Source: Sphingorhabdus sp. M41 (GTDB taxonomy: Bacteria > Pseudomonadota > Alphaproteobacteria > Sphingomonadales > Sphingomonadaceae). From it: a stretch of DNA of 64,000 nt. How positions within the stretch are numbered: position 1 is the first letter of the stretch; each line of letters begins with the position of its first letter. The translations under genes were made by a program, and so were the position numbers. Below are positions 7,259 to 18,396 of the stretch, in pieces. The notes beneath the pieces were generated by a model. The model saw only the letters and a list, made by a program, of their open reading frames with translations. It searched no databases and was not told where the DNA came from. The DNA lies in the NCBI RefSeq assembly GCF_001586275.1, contig NZ_CP014545.1, positions 1,018,501 to 1,082,500 of the forward strand. Reading direction: 5' to 3'.

Positions 7259-9364
7259 ATGTCCGAATATGTCAGCCAGAACGATATCCAGATCGCGCGG
7301 GAACTGTTTGATTTTGTCAATGACCGTGCCTTGCCGGGAACCGGCGTGGACGGGACGAAATTCTGGGCAGGCTTTGCCGAACTCCTCGGCAAGTTCGCGC
7401 CACGCAATGCGGAACTGCTGGCCACAAGGGAGAAGCTGCAGGCGCAGATTGATGCCTGGCATATCGACCACAAGGGCCAGCAGATTGATCAGGCTGAATA
7501 TCAGACCTTTCTGAAGGACATCGGCTATCTGGTTGAAGAACCGGCGGCTTTTTCCATCACCACGGAAAATGTCGATCCCGAAATCGCGACCATGGCCGGA
7601 CCGCAACTGGTGGTACCTTCGCTCAACGATCGCTTCGTTCTGAATGCCGCCAACGCGCGCTGGGGCAGCCTTTATGACGCTTTCTACGGCACTGATGCAT
7701 TGGATGCACCACCGGCCAAACCCGGTGGCTATGATCCCGAGCGCGGCGCTGCGGTGATCAAGGCAGCCAAGGCTTTTCTCGACGAAACCTTCCCGCTTTC
7801 GAGCGGATCATGGACCGATTTTGCCGGAGGCGAGCCCGCCTTGGTCGATCCGTCACAACTGGTTGGCCGCAACGGTCAGTCGCTGCTGCTCAAACATAAC
7901 GGACTGCACGCCGAAGTCGTCATCGACCCGGCGCACCCGATCGGCAAGGATGACCCGGCCCATATCGCCGATGTCCTGATGGAAGCGGCGCTGACCGCGA
8001 TTATCGACATGGAAGATTCTGTCGCGGCGGTGGATGCCGAGGACAAGGTGCTGGCCTACAGCAATTGGCTCGGTCTGATGCGCGGCGATCTTGACGCGTC
8101 CTTCGAAAAGGGCGGCAAGACGGTCGAGCGCAAGGCCAATCCCGATCGCGATTATGTCGATCTCGACGGAAGATCCTTCACCCTGCCGGGCCGCAGCCTG
8201 ATGTTTGTCCGCAATGTAGGCCATCTGATGAGCAACCCCGCGGTCCTGCTGGCTGATGGATCAGAAGCACCGGAAGGATTGCTCGACGGCGTGTTTACTA
8301 GCCTGATCGCGATGCACGATATCAAGGGGCTCGGCGAACTGCGCAACAGCCGCGAAGGTTCCATCTATATCGTGAAGCCGAAAATGCACGGGCCGGAAGA
8401 ATGCGCGTTCACCAATGATCTGTTTGATGCGGTCGAAGATCTGCTGGGCCTCGACCGTCACACCATCAAGGTCGGCGTGATGGACGAGGAGCGCCGGACG
8501 TCGGCTAATCTCGCCGCCTGTATCCACGCAGTGAAGGACCGGGTCGTGTTCATCAACACCGGCTTCCTCGACCGGACCGGCGACGAAATCCACACATCGA
8601 TGCAGGCGGGCGCAATGCTGGCCAAGGGCGATATCAAGACAAGCGACTGGATCACTGCCTATGAGCAGCGCAACGTCGCCATCGGTCTCGCTTGCGGCAT
8701 GTCCGGCAAGGCGCAGATCGGCAAGGGCATGTGGGCCGCGCCCGACATGATGGCCGACATGATGGAGCAGAAAATCGGTCATCCGATGACCGGCGCCAAC
8801 ACCGCCTGGGTGCCAAGCCCGACGGCGGCCACGCTGCACGCGATCCACTATCACCGGGTCGATGTCTTCGACCGTCAGAAGGAAGTCGCGGCGGACGGCA
8901 TTGCGCCGCTCGACAAATTGCTGACCATTCCGCTGGCGGATGGCCACAACTGGTCGGATGCCGAAATTGAGCATGAGCTGGACAATAATGCACAGGGCAT
9001 ATTGGGCTACGTGGTTCGCTGGATCGATCAGGGAATCGGCTGTTCCAAGGTTCCGGACATCAATGATGTCGGCCTGATGGAGGACCGCGCGACGCTGCGG
9101 ATTTCCTCGCAGCATATGGCTAACTGGATGCTGCACGGCGTCTGCTCGGCCGAGCAGGTTGATGCCGCCTTGCTGCGCATGGCGGCCAAGGTCGACGGCC
9201 AGAATGCGGGCGATCCGCTCTACCGGCCCATGGCCCCCAATCCGGATGCCAGCCTGGCTTTCCAGGCGGCGCGCGATCTGGTGTTCAAGGGTGTCGAGCA
9301 GCCAAGCGGCTATACCGAGCCCTTGCTGCATGCCTACCGGCGGAAACTCAAGGCTGCTGGCTAG
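7259..9364 (+). CDS. glcB: malate synthase G
   Basis: Malate synthase condenses glyoxylate with acetyl-CoA to malate in the glyoxylate shunt, allowing growth on acetate, fatty acids or glycolate. The 701-residue length and the sequence mark the G isoform. Visible motifs include [38 protein letters not shown], the [13 protein letters not shown] region and [20 protein letters not shown]. The start at 7259 is chosen for GAGGAAG just upstream; 20 further in-frame codons upstream lack such a site. Its stop overlaps the convergent rsmA stop in a shared CTAG. Isocitrate lyase is not in the window. Confidence 0.97.
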   Translation: MSEYVSQNDIQIARELFDFVNDRALPGTGVDGTKFWAGFAELLGKFAPRNAELLATREKLQAQIDAWHIDHKGQQIDQAEYQTFLKDIGYLVEEPAAFSITTENVDPEIATMAGPQLVVPSLNDRFVLNAANARWGSLYDAFYGTDALDAPPAKPGGYDPERGAAVIKAAKAFLDETFPLSSGSWTDFAGGEPALVDPSQLVGRNGQSLLLKHNGLHAEVVIDPAHPIGKDDPAHIADVLMEAALTAIIDMEDSVAAVDAEDKVLAYSNWLGLMRGDLDASFEKGGKTVERKANPDRDYVDLDGRSFTLPGRSLMFVRNVGHLMSNPAVLLADGSEAPEGLLDGVFTSLIAMHDIKGLGELRNSREGSIYIVKPKMHGPEECAFTNDLFDAVEDLLGLDRHTIKVGVMDEERRTSANLAACIHAVKDRVVFINTGFLDRTGDEIHTSMQAGAMLAKGDIKTSDWITAYEQRNVAIGLACGMSGKAQIGKGMWAAPDMMADMMEQKIGHPMTGANTAWVPSPTAATLHAIHYHRVDVFDRQKEVAADGIAPLDKLLTIPLADGHNWSDAEIEHELDNNAQGILGYVVRWIDQGIGCSKVPDINDVGLMEDRATLRISSQHMANWMLHGVCSAEQVDAALLRMAAKVDGQNAGDPLYRPMAPNPDASLAFQAARDLVFKGVEQPSGYTEPLLHAYRRKLKAAG

Positions 9365-10188
9365 GAGAGCAGCCGTGCGAGTTCGACGAACTCGGAAACG
9401 GCAAGGGTCTCGGGCCGGCGCTGGCTGTCGATGCCGGCCTGTTCCAGCGCTTCGAGACCGCCGGGAAGCTTCTTCAGGCTTTGCCGCAGCATTTTGCGTC
9501 TCTGGCTGAAAGCGGTCTGCGTCAGTGTTTCCAGCTTGGCAAAATCGACGCCTTCGGGCTGTGCGGCGGGAACAATATGTACGACCGCTGACATGACCTT
9601 GGGCGGCGGCGTGAAGGCCGACCGGTGGACCGTCATGGCGAGCTTCGCGGTGCTGCGCCACTGCGCCAGAATCGACAGGCGGCCATAAGCGCCGGAGCCG
9701 GGCTGGGCGACAATCCGGTCGGCGACCTCGCGCTGGAACATCAGGGTCAGCGATGCCCATTGCGGTGGCCATTGCGGTGCCGACAGCCACTTGATCAGCA
9801 GCGCCGAGCCGACATTATAGGGCAGGTTGGAGACGATATGGAAAGGCCCGTCAAACAGACTGCCATGATCCAGCGCGAGCGCATCGTCGTTGATCAGCTT
9901 CAGCTTGTCCGGAAAATAGCCGGACAACTCGTTCAAAGCTGGCAGACAGCGTTCGTCCCGTTCAACGGCGGTCACATTGGCACCGGCCTGCAGCAACGCG
10001 CGTGTCAGGCCGCCAGGGCCGGGGCCGACTTCGAAGACGGACTGGCCATCGAGGTCACCGGGAACCGCAGCAATCCTGCCGAGAAGCTGCATGTCGAACA
10101 GGAAGTTCTGGCCCAGCGCTTTGCTGGCGGTCAGACCGTATTTCTTGATCACCTCCCGGAGCGGGGGCAGGGCAACAGGCTGGCTCAA
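9361..10188 (-). CDS. rsmA: 16S rRNA dimethyladenosine transferase RsmA (KsgA)
   Basis: RsmA dimethylates two adjacent adenines in helix 45 of 16S rRNA during small-subunit maturation. The 275-residue protein has the expected order: [10 protein letters not shown] near residue 25, SAM motif [17 protein letters not shown], acidic VERDERCLP, catalytic NLPYNVGS, and the C-terminal [15 protein letters not shown]. It is the last gene of the lptD-surA-pdxA-rsmA block, with a 4-bp overlap with pdxA upstream and a shared CTAG with the glcB stop. Confidence 0.97.
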   Translation of the reverse strand: MSQPVALPPLREVIKKYGLTASKALGQNFLFDMQLLGRIAAVPGDLDGQSVFEVGPGPGGLTRALLQAGANVTAVERDERCLPALNELSGYFPDKLKLINDDALALDHGSLFDGPFHIVSNLPYNVGSALLIKWLSAPQWPPQWASLTLMFQREVADRIVAQPGSGAYGRLSILAQWRSTAKLAMTVHRSAFTPPPKVMSAVVHIVPAAQPEGVDFAKLETLTQTAFSQRRKMLRQSLKKLPGGLEALEQAGIDSQRRPETLAVSEFVELARLLS

Positions 10189-11192
10189 TGGCCGTGAATC
10201 TGTCGATTGGTGACGGCGGTGGCTGCCATCTGGATTGCGGCAATCATCGATCGCGGATCGGCAATGCCTTGTCCGGCGATATTGAACGCGGTGCCATGAT
10301 CCGGCGAAGTCCGCACAATCGGAAGGCCGAGCGTGATGTTGACTCCATCAAAGAAATGCAGGGTTTTCAACGGTATCAAGGCCTGGTCATGATAAGGGCA
10401 CAGCGCGACATCATATTTGACCCGTGCTTCCTCGTGGAACATCGTATCGGCGGGAAGCGGATCAGTGATGTCCATACCGTCTTCACGCAACTCATCGATC
10501 GCTGGCTGCATGATCCGCTGCTCTTCGTCGCCCAGATTGCCATTCTCGCCAGCATGCGGGTTGAGGCCAGCTACGGCGATGCGCGGGTTTTCTATTCCGA
10601 AATTCCGGATCATTGCCTTCTCCGCAGCGCGGGCGCGAGCAATAATCAGCCGGCAGGTAAGCTGTTCGGGGACATCCTTCAGCGGGACATGCACGGTCAG
10701 CGGCACGACGCGCAGCGAAGGGCCTGCCAACATCATCACCGCATTCTCTCTCGCAATTCCACAGCGTTCCGAAACAAATTCGGTCTGGCCAGGATAGCGA
10801 AAGCCAATCTTGTAAAGCTGGGACTTGGAAACAGGTGCGGTGATGACCGCTCCGGCATCCCCGGAACGGGCCAGACCGCAGGCAATCTCGAGCGCATGCA
10901 ACGAACATTGCGCCCCGTCCAGCGTCGCCTCGCCAGGAATTGCGGCGGCGGCCTCATGGATATGGAACACGGGCAAGGCATCGTCGAAAGCCTCGCCGGC
11001 TTCCATCGGCTGATCGATTTTGCGGACCGGAACGCCCGCGAGATTTTCGAAATCGGCAAAATTGCCGATGGCAAAAAACGGCTTCAGACCAGCTGCCGCT
11101 CGTTGTTTCCAGCTCTTGCCGATGATTTCCGGCCCGACACCGGCGGGGTCTCCGCAGGAAATCGCAAAGGGCTTGGCAGTCCAGTCGGCCAT
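10185..11192 (-). CDS. pdxA: 4-hydroxythreonine-4-phosphate dehydrogenase PdxA
   Basis: PdxA oxidises 4-phosphohydroxy-L-threonine on the DXP-dependent route to pyridoxal phosphate. The 335-residue protein opens with [15 protein letters not shown] and shows the metal-binding regions [19 protein letters not shown] and [13 protein letters not shown], then the C-terminal [19 protein letters not shown] motif, all family signatures. It sits between surA (1-base overlap) and rsmA (4-bp overlap), a conserved proteobacterial order. Confidence 0.97.
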   Translation of the reverse strand: MADWTAKPFAISCGDPAGVGPEIIGKSWKQRAAAGLKPFFAIGNFADFENLAGVPVRKIDQPMEAGEAFDDALPVFHIHEAAAAIPGEATLDGAQCSLHALEIACGLARSGDAGAVITAPVSKSQLYKIGFRYPGQTEFVSERCGIARENAVMMLAGPSLRVVPLTVHVPLKDVPEQLTCRLIIARARAAEKAMIRNFGIENPRIAVAGLNPHAGENGNLGDEEQRIMQPAIDELREDGMDITDPLPADTMFHEEARVKYDVALCPYHDQALIPLKTLHFFDGVNITLGLPIVRTSPDHGTAFNIAGQGIADPRSMIAAIQMAATAVTNRQIHGH

Positions 11193-12556
11193 TAATTATA
11201 TTCGATGATGGCGTCGCGTCTCAGATCGCGCAGATAGATTTGCGCCCGTTTGTTGACACGTTCATTTTCCAAACGAGACATGATGGCATCGAAGGAAGGA
11301 GCCGCAGCGGTCTGGGGATCATCACGTCCGCACAATATCAATACCCGGACACCATCTTCGACCGAACCAAATGGCTGGCTGGCCTGACCGATTTGCAGTT
11401 CCGCGATAGTACCTTGTAAAGCAGCAGGAAGATCGCGAAGTTTGACCTGATCATTGTCTACCACGCTGGCGCCCAGTCGAGCAGCGACTTCATTGGCAGC
11501 GCCGCAACCTTTGATGCCCCGTGTTGCTGTGGCAAATTTGGCCGCCTGAGCAGAAGCTTGGGCTTCGGTGATGCCGGCGGGAAAGCTGATCGCCAGTTGC
11601 TTGAGGCTGAGCAGCGCGTTGCGGGGGTCAGCCGTCAGAACTTGCCGGGAATCAATCAGATAGAGAATGGAGAATCCGCCAGGGACTTCAACCGGACCGA
11701 CTACCTGTCCGACCTGCATCTGCTCGGCTGCATCCGCAAGGCTTTGCGGCAACTGGGCGGGACGGACCCAGCCCAGATCACCACCGGTTGCGGCGGTCGA
11801 GGCTTCGGAAAACTGACGAGCATAAGCGAGGAAGGAACCGCCAGCGCGAATCTGTTCCAATATCTTGCGCATATTCTCGGCAACTTGCGGAGCAGTTTCC
11901 TGCGACGCTGACATATAGATTTCACCGATCCGAAATTCGCTTGTGCCCTTGGAGGCATTCAGGCGCTCGATGATCGCATTCACCTCTTCATTGCCGACAT
12001 TGATGAATGGCTGGATATTGCGGCGAAGCAGGCGGCTCCATGCCAATTCGCCCTTGATCTGGCGCTTGAGCGTATCCGTGGAAGAGCCCTGCGTGCGCAG
12101 ATATTCGTCGAACGCATTGATGTCCTGCTTGAAATTCTGCTGGGCTACCTGACGGAAAGTTGCCTCCACTTCTTCTTCTGAAATGACAATTTCATTGGCT
12201 TCAGCTTCCTGAATTTGCAGCGTTTCATCGATCAGGTTTCGCAACACCTGAAGGCGAAGGCGCTGTTTCTCTTCTTCCGAAACTTCGCCGCCATTGGCCG
12301 CAACGATCAAGGCCAGGCGCTGGCCGACATCGGTCCCGGTGATGATGTCGCCGTTCACGATCGCAGTGGCCCGGCGAACATTGGGATCGTTTTTGCCGAA
12401 TATTGTCAATTCGTCAGGAATATCCAGCCCGGTTTGTGGCAGTGAGGTATCTGCAACCGTCTGGCTGACAGACGGTGAAGCGCCTGCAACGGCAAGCGCT
12501 GTAATCAACGCAGCCTTGGTTTTAAAGTCGCGGAATTTCATGCTCAATTGGTTCAT
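11192..12556 (-). CDS. surA: periplasmic chaperone / peptidyl-prolyl isomerase SurA
   Basis: SurA escorts outer-membrane proteins, including LptD, through the periplasm. The 454-residue protein has a signal peptide (TKAALITALAVAGASPSVSQ), an N-terminal SurA chaperone region starting at RRATAIVNGDIITGTDVGQR, and a parvulin-type domain around residues 210-310 (IGEIYMSAS, GGDLGWVRPAQLP, VGPVEVPGGFSILYLIDSR). A second, degenerate parvulin-like region follows. It is the second gene after lptD. An ATG 5 codons downstream is an equally plausible start; both lack a strong SD. Confidence 0.93.
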   Translation of the reverse strand: MNQLSMKFRDFKTKAALITALAVAGASPSVSQTVADTSLPQTGLDIPDELTIFGKNDPNVRRATAIVNGDIITGTDVGQRLALIVAANGGEVSEEEKQRLRLQVLRNLIDETLQIQEAEANEIVISEEEVEATFRQVAQQNFKQDINAFDEYLRTQGSSTDTLKRQIKGELAWSRLLRRNIQPFINVGNEEVNAIIERLNASKGTSEFRIGEIYMSASQETAPQVAENMRKILEQIRAGGSFLAYARQFSEASTAATGGDLGWVRPAQLPQSLADAAEQMQVGQVVGPVEVPGGFSILYLIDSRQVLTADPRNALLSLKQLAISFPAGITEAQASAQAAKFATATRGIKGCGAANEVAARLGASVVDNDQVKLRDLPAALQGTIAELQIGQASQPFGSVEDGVRVLILCGRDDPQTAAAPSFDAIMSRLENERVNKRAQIYLRDLRRDAIIEYN

Positions 12557-12654
12557 TTCTTATTTCTTCTCAACTACAAAGAGTAAATTTTAGGCAGCAA
12601 ATAGCAAATATCTGCTGAACCCAATATGAGCGGGCCGACCCGTTTGAAAATCCT

Positions 12655-14870
12655 TTACACGCCCAGATTGCGCAAGGCCAGCCGGAACAGAAAAGTACTA
12701 CCGCGCCGTGCATCGCCAGTATCTTCATAGTCGTAGCGCCAGGTCACACCCATTGAGAGGCAACCATCGTCATAGGCGACACCGAGGCGATGCCTCACCG
12801 GATCAAAGCCATCGGCTGCCGAGATCGGATCTTCGCTGCCATCAGTCAGGTCGATAATCGTAGAGCCAAAAACGGACCAATATCTATCAATCTGATAGCG
12901 GCCCCCGACCCGAACTTCTTCGCGGTCTCTCAGGTCTTCAAGTTGAAGCCCTATATTGCGGTTCAGGCGCAGATAGCCGATTTGGGCGTAAGTGTTCTTC
13001 GATCCGACCGTCGCGTCGATCTCGTTGCGCCTTACCGCAAGATTATCCTTGTCCAGCCGGAAACGGTGAGTGAATTTCACAATATCCTTGAACCGAACGT
13101 TGGTGCGGCCAACAATGTCGGAAAAACGATCGGAAAGTCCGGTTCCTTCCGGTACAATATTACTGTTGTTTTCAAGCCGATAGCTTTGGCCGACGATCGT
13201 ATTTACCTGCAGGTTAGGACGATTGATCTCCCATTCCACACCATAAGTTGCCCGGACATTATCTTCATAGCGGTCGTAACCGGGAAAACGGTTCAGAGAG
13301 AAGAGATTTGTGTCCTCGAGATCTACAGCGCGCGAGTCTTCATTCGGAACCGAGAGATTGGCCAAGCCAGGTGTCGCAACAATCTGAAAGCGTGGCGTGA
13401 TCGTTTGCGTGCCGCCAAAGGCCTCGCCGATCAGTGGCCACTTCACGTCAATCGCAGCCGTTGCGATTGCCCGCGTCTCCCACCCGCTTTGCCCGCGATA
13501 GATAGCCGTGTCATTGAGATCATTGTCATCGCTATGATAAACGTCGCCGCGAACAAGTCCGGTGAAGGTGATTTCCTGACCCCAGTCGGTAAGCTTGCGC
13601 ATGTCCCAGCGGGCTGATCCGAAGGCACGTTGCGTGTCTTGCCCCTCGCTGCGTCCGATCGCCAAGCTGTTTGCCTGCAGTTCAAGCCTACCGCCCAGGA
13701 TGGGGTCATCGAACCGCTTGCGATAGTCAATCACCGGCAGAGCGACCGGGACACGGTTTTGCGGATCGTTTACCCGCAATGTCTGGAACGCCCAGCCGGC
13801 CAAAGAAAAATAGCTGCTATTGCTGATCCGTTCGACGTTGATCGTAGACCGAAGGCTATCGTCGTCGCTGATATCATAGCGCCTCAGGAATGTACGATCT
13901 GATACGATGCGCGCCGATTGGGAGACCGTCCATTTGTCATCGAGCCGGAACCGGCCGCTGGTCGCAAAATATCCGCGAAAATCCTCCTCCGCATTGGGCA
14001 GGAGCTGAGAAGCGCCTGTAGGAATGCGGGAGCCATAAGTGGCATAGCCGGTCAGCTGGAAGGCCCCTTTCTGATCAAGGTTGCGATATGTCCCGCTGAC
14101 CAGCGGTGCGACATCCGTGAATATCTGCGTGGTAAGGGTAGCGTCCTGATTGGGCGCGATGCTGAAATAATAAGGCACTGTCACGCCAACGCCGTTCACC
14201 GTATCGAATTTGATGTCCGGAACCAGAAGGCCGCTCCGATTTTCGTCGCTGACCGGATGCGAGAGACCGGGCAACGGAATGACGGGCAAACCAAAAATCT
14301 CGATGCGCGCGCCTTTATATTTCACCCGCTTCTTGACCGGGTCATAGATCACCTTCACGGCCTTGATCTGCCAGCTGGGATTTTTCGGGCATCCATCCTC
14401 GGTCGTGACCGCGCAAGCAGTATAAGCCGCATTATCCAGTGCGAGCGAGCCATCGGCATAGCGTTCGCTGCGGCGAGCCGCCAGTCGACTACCGTCATCC
14501 AGCACGAGCAGAAGATTGTCCACAGCACCATCGCGCAGACTATCGGTCAGTTCGATGCGATCACCATAGGCAACATCGCCATCGGGACTGATTGATCTAA
14601 TATTGCCTTCTGCCACAACCACGCCGGTTTTCCGATTCCAGACAACCTGATCGGCCCGCAATTTATATATCCGTCGCGATTCAGAACCACATTGCCTTCA
14701 GCAGTGATGAAGTCATTCTCAAAATCATAATCTAGGCTATCGGCACTAAATTCGATTTCATCATCTTGCTGATCAGCGGCAACGGGGGTGTCGCTTTGTG
14801 TTTGGCCCATAGCAGATGCAGGCGTCACAGCAGCCAAACTTAGGGTAAAAAGGGCGAGTGAGGATTTCAT
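12655..14870 (-). pseudogene. lptD: LPS-assembly protein LptD, frameshifted in this sequence
   Basis: LptD is the outer-membrane barrel that, with LptE, inserts LPS into the outer leaflet. The reading starts at 14870 (MKSSLALFTLSLAAVTPASA, signal peptide) and goes through the OstA-like start EIEFSADSLDYDFENDFITA and GNVVLNRDGY. It then loses frame at the TATATAT tract at 14664-14670. Removing two bases would give RDGYKLRADQVVWNRKTGVV and join it to the remaining roughly 668-residue frame to the TAA at 12655, for a normal 737-residue product. The downstream frame contains the LptD jellyroll and barrel and ends LRNLGV. Because LptD is usually essential where LPS is essential, a sequencing or assembly error is likely. 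Confidence 0.9.
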
Positions 14871-15138
14871 CGACTGGCTCAACCTGCTTTTAGTCCCATT
14901 TTGAACAGCATCAAATATCGCACTGTCCACCTTCCGATCGCCTATTGCACCAGTTTGCCTTGTCTGCAAATTTTCTTTGACAGATTCTGATGAACAGGTG
15001 CTTGACCGGAAACCCAGGACGGTGCAGCAACGCCCGATGATAGGATAAATGTCGGCCCGTTGAGAAATGAGTCGGATCGACGAGTGAGCCACTGAGGCTT
15101 GCCACTCCTCAAAACAGAAAAATAGGGACAGTTTTCCA

Positions 15139-16596
15139 ATGAATTTCAACTTTGCCAACGAGCGGCCCTCTAATGCTGACACAATCATTTTCGCAATCGC
15201 CAAGCATGGACTAGGTGATTTCGAGCTTAAGCTTGAACAAGAGAATACAGTGAAGGCGGGAGCGAAAGCCGCCCGGTTTGACGGTAAGCAGGGCGAGGTT
15301 TTTGAAGTTTTTGTCACCGAATCAGGGAAAGCCTTGCGGGTTATTCTGACAGGATTGGGCAAGGGCAAGGCAAAGGACGCCGAATCTGCAGGTGGTTCAG
15401 CGATCGCCCGCATTCTGGCATCCGGAGCGAAGCATGCCGTCATCGACCCATCGGGTCTGAATGAGGAACATTTGGCAAGATTTCTCTTCGGTGCAAAATT
15501 GCGAAGCTGGCGGCATGATAAATATCGGACGACCATGCCGGAAAAGCAAAAGGTCACGCTCGAGAAAATAACGATACTTGATCAGGATCTGGAAACCGCC
15601 AAGGCTTGGACTGATTTGTCCGCCGTGGCTGACGGCGTTGCCTTGACCCGCGAACTGGTCGCGGAACCGGCCAACGCCATTTATCCTGAAAGCTTTGTGG
15701 CTCGTTGCGAAGAATTGAAAGATCTTGGCGTGGAATTCACAGTGCTCGGCTGGGATGAAATGGAAAAGCTCGGGATGGGCGCACTGCTAGGCGTTTCGCA
15801 GGGTTCCGAGCGTCCACCGCGTTTACTCGCAATGCGTTGGGACGGCACCAATGGCGAACAGAAGACTCCGCTGGCCCTGGTCGGCAAGGGCGTCACTTTC
15901 GACACTGGCGGAATTTCGCTGAAACCGGGCGCTGGCATGGAAGAAATGAAATGGGACATGGGCGGTGCTGGAGCCGTTGCCGGAACCATGAAAGCACTCG
16001 CTGGCCGGAAAGCCAAGGCCCATGTGGTCGGCGTTTGCGGACTGGTAGAGAATATGCCTGATGGCAAGGCCCAGCGTCCAGGCGACGTGGTGACCAGCAT
16101 GAATGGTCAGACCATCGAGGTGATCAATACTGACGCAGAAGGGCGGCTGGTATTGTGCGACGCGATGCACTGGACGCAGGAAACGTTCAAGCCGGAAATA
16201 TTGATCGATCTGGCAACCCTGACCGGTGCGATGATTATCGCTCTGGGCAATGAACATGCCGGTTGTTTCAGCAACGATGATGATCTGGCCGAAGACTTGA
16301 TCGATGCGGGCAAGGATTCCGGTGATCCGCTGTGGCGGCTGCCGATTGGTCCTGCTTATGACAAACTGATCAACTCGCCGATTGCCGACATGAAGAATGT
16401 CGGACCACGCGGTGCAGGATCCATCACGGCGGCGCAGTTTCTCAAGCGTTTTGTCAAGGATGGCGTGAAATGGGCGCATCTCGATATTGCCGGCATGGTC
16501 TGGGCCGACAAGCCGAGCCCGGTCTGGGACAAGGGCGCTACCGGCTATGGTGTGCGCTTGCTCAACCAATATGTCGCTGACCATTTCGAAGATTGA
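15139..16596 (+). CDS. pepA: leucyl aminopeptidase PepA (M17)
   Basis: PepA is a cytosolic, two-metal aminopeptidase that removes N-terminal residues from peptides. The 485-residue protein has an N-terminal macro-like domain, then the M17 catalytic domain from about residue 165. Signatures are LVGKGVTFDTGGISLKPG (Lys and Asp ligands), MKWDMGGAGAV, and VINTDAEGRLVLCDAM, the classic NTDAEGRL motif. It is divergent from lptD and leads pepA-holC, an order common in proteobacteria because the two genes are often adjacent. Confidence 0.97.
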   Translation: MNFNFANERPSNADTIIFAIAKHGLGDFELKLEQENTVKAGAKAARFDGKQGEVFEVFVTESGKALRVILTGLGKGKAKDAESAGGSAIARILASGAKHAVIDPSGLNEEHLARFLFGAKLRSWRHDKYRTTMPEKQKVTLEKITILDQDLETAKAWTDLSAVADGVALTRELVAEPANAIYPESFVARCEELKDLGVEFTVLGWDEMEKLGMGALLGVSQGSERPPRLLAMRWDGTNGEQKTPLALVGKGVTFDTGGISLKPGAGMEEMKWDMGGAGAVAGTMKALAGRKAKAHVVGVCGLVENMPDGKAQRPGDVVTSMNGQTIEVINTDAEGRLVLCDAMHWTQETFKPEILIDLATLTGAMIIALGNEHAGCFSNDDDLAEDLIDAGKDSGDPLWRLPIGPAYDKLINSPIADMKNVGPRGAGSITAAQFLKRFVKDGVKWAHLDIAGMVWADKPSPVWDKGATGYGVRLLNQYVADHFED

Positions 16597-16640
16597 TTCG
16601 GCTGTAGCAATGCGGCGAAGCCTGACTCGAAAGTCGCGCG

Positions 16641-17078
16641 GTGCGGGTTGATTTCTATCATCTGACCCGCGATCCGGCGGTCAAGCTGGTGCCGATGCTG
16701 GCCAGCAAATCGCTGGATGTTGGAAAAAGGCTGTTGCTGCTGTCGCAGGACGAAGGCCGCCGTTCCGCGCTCAGCGATGCTTTGTGGAGCACTGATCCGG
16801 CCAGCTTTCTGGCTCATGATCTTGCTGGATCCGAGGGGCAGGCGGAGCAGCCGATCCTGATCTCCGATCAGTGCGAGGCGCTGAACGGTGCGCAATATAT
16901 CATCCTGTCCGATGGCTCGTGGCGGGAAGAGGCGCTGAATTTCGAGCGCGCCTTCTTCCTGTTTACCGCCGACCAGATCGACCATGCGCGCACTGTTTGG
17001 CGGGATTTGGCTAACCGGGAAGCTGTCACCCCGCGCTACTGGAAGCAGGATGGCGGTCGTTGGGTAGAAGGCCCCTGA
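16641..17078 (+). CDS. holC: DNA polymerase III chi subunit HolC
   Basis: HolC links the clamp-loader to SSB on the lagging strand. The 145-residue protein begins with GTG and MRVDFYHLTRDP, and it keeps the family pattern KLVPMLASKSLDVGKRLLLL, DEGRRSALSDALWSTDPASF and the C-terminal YWKQDGGRWVEGP. It starts 45 bp after pepA. The GTG has only a weak Shine-Dalgarno, but no better start is in frame. Confidence 0.92.
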   Translation: MRVDFYHLTRDPAVKLVPMLASKSLDVGKRLLLLSQDEGRRSALSDALWSTDPASFLAHDLAGSEGQAEQPILISDQCEALNGAQYIILSDGSWREEALNFERAFFLFTADQIDHARTVWRDLANREAVTPRYWKQDGGRWVEGP

Positions 17079-17146
17079 TTTGCCAAACCCGGTGATTTCC
17101 GGTACATTCGGATAGTGGTCGCGCCTCAAAATCCGGAGCTTAGCTC

Positions 17147-17653
17147 ATGTATAAATATCTGCTTCTGCCCGTCACATTTGTCATTGCCGCCTGCGGCAGC
17201 AACGATAGCGAAATGGCTTCCGGTTCCTTTGATGATGGAGACGGCAATGAGGGCAGCTATTCGGTGCGTGGCGATGACGAGAATAGCGAAACGTTGATCA
17301 AGACCGAAAAGGGTGAAGTGCGCATCGCGACGGGCGACAAGGTGACCAAGGATCTGCCGATGGATATCGGCCTCTATCCTGGAGCCGAAATCCAGTCCAG
17401 CATGACGGGCATGGGTGAGGGTAAATCCGGCGCGATGGTCGTCTTCAAGACTGCAGATGGCCTTGACGATGTGATTGCCTTCTATCGGAAGCAGATGGCA
17501 GCAAAAGGGATCGCGGTAAAAACCGAGGTCAAGGCCGGGGACATGCAGATGATCGGCGGCGAACGGGCGGATGGTGAAGCTGTTCACATCTCGGTGACCA
17601 AATCTCCCGATGGAGGCGTGACCGGGACGATTGTCGCGGGCGGGAATAGCTAG
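17147..17653 (+). CDS. hypothetical lipoprotein
   Basis: The 168-residue protein begins MYKYLLLPVTFVIAACG, with lipobox IAAC, followed by an acidic, probably disordered linker (SGSFDDGDGNEG). The C-terminal region (about residues 65-165) has a soluble fold that includes PMDIGLYPGAEIQSSM, FKTADGLDDVIAFYRKQMAA and VSITKSPDGG-like segments (exact: HISVTKSPDGGVTGTIV). Short proteins of this type are seen in sphingomonads, but I recognise no named family. It lies between holC and ndk, with its own SD-like GGAGC. Function unknown. Confidence 0.78.
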   Translation: MYKYLLLPVTFVIAACGSNDSEMASGSFDDGDGNEGSYSVRGDDENSETLIKTEKGEVRIATGDKVTKDLPMDIGLYPGAEIQSSMTGMGEGKSGAMVVFKTADGLDDVIAFYRKQMAAKGIAVKTEVKAGDMQMIGGERADGEAVHISVTKSPDGGVTGTIVAGGNS

Positions 17654-17739
17654 GACCCAATCGAAAACTTGCCATGGTGCAGTGCAGCGGCTAAGGGCGG
17701 CGCAACTTTCGACTATCCCTAAATTTATGGAGCTTTATC

Positions 17740-18162
17740 ATGGCCGTGACACGGACATTCTCGATCATTAAACCCGACGCAACCCGCCGCAACATCACTG
17801 GTGCTGTCATCAAAATGCTGGAAGAAGCAGGACTGCGCGTCGTCGCTTCCAAGCGCATCCACATGACCCGTGAACAGGCCGAAGGCTTTTATGCGGTACA
17901 CAAGGAACGTCCGTTTTTTGGCGAACTGGTTGATTTCATGATCAGCGGCCCTTGCGTCGTCCAGGTGCTGGAAGGCGAAAATGCGATGCAGGCCAACCGC
18001 GACATCATGGGCGCGACCAACCCTGCCGACGCGGCTCCCGGCACGATCCGCAAGGAACTGGCTGAAAGCCTCGAAGCCAACACCGTTCACGGTTCTGACA
18101 GCGAAGAAAATGCAGCGATCGAAATCGCCTATTTCTTCAATGAAGACGAAATCGTCGGCTAG
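17740..18162 (+). CDS. ndk: nucleoside diphosphate kinase
   Basis: Ndk balances nucleoside triphosphate pools through a phospho-histidine intermediate. The 140-residue length is normal. It begins [20 protein letters not shown], has [20 protein letters not shown], and carries the active-site His in [18 protein letters not shown] strong hairpin terminator follows at 18191. Confidence 0.98.
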   Translation: MAVTRTFSIIKPDATRRNITGAVIKMLEEAGLRVVASKRIHMTREQAEGFYAVHKERPFFGELVDFMISGPCVVQVLEGENAMQANRDIMGATNPADAAPGTIRKELAESLEANTVHGSDSEENAAIEIAYFFNEDEIVG

Positions 18163-18190
18163 GCATTTCGCCTAAACTTCGCCTATTCAA

Positions 18191-18223
18191 GCGCCCGGTT
18201 GCAGATCTGCGGCCGGGCGTTTT
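18191..18223 (+). terminator. terminator after ndk
   Basis: CGCCCGG (18192-18198) pairs with CCGGGCG (18213-18219). The inner GCAGATCTGC is itself self-complementary and TTT follows. A strong hairpin with a short T run. Confidence 0.75.
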
Positions 18224-18396
18224 GATATGTGCTCGCTAAGCGTGTGAGGGGGATATGCGAACTCTCCGTCTGCCCCGCGCGGCAACAGCAAGCTTTATAT
18301 TTTGGCATGTTCGCTTTCCGGGATGTCTTCGATCCGCCTGTTCGTCTCTTACAAGCCCTTACGTCGAAAACATCGGTCCAAGCGCGACCATATGCC

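Noticed and set aside
8261-9790. 509-residue minus-strand frame opposite glcB and rsmA
   Set aside because: It is antisense to most of malate synthase and out of frame with rsmA; its sequence has no domain.
14547-15557. 336-residue minus-strand frame that seems to begin inside pepA
   Set aside because: Only the part from 14870 downward is real, as the N-terminus of lptD; the upstream part is antisense to pepA.
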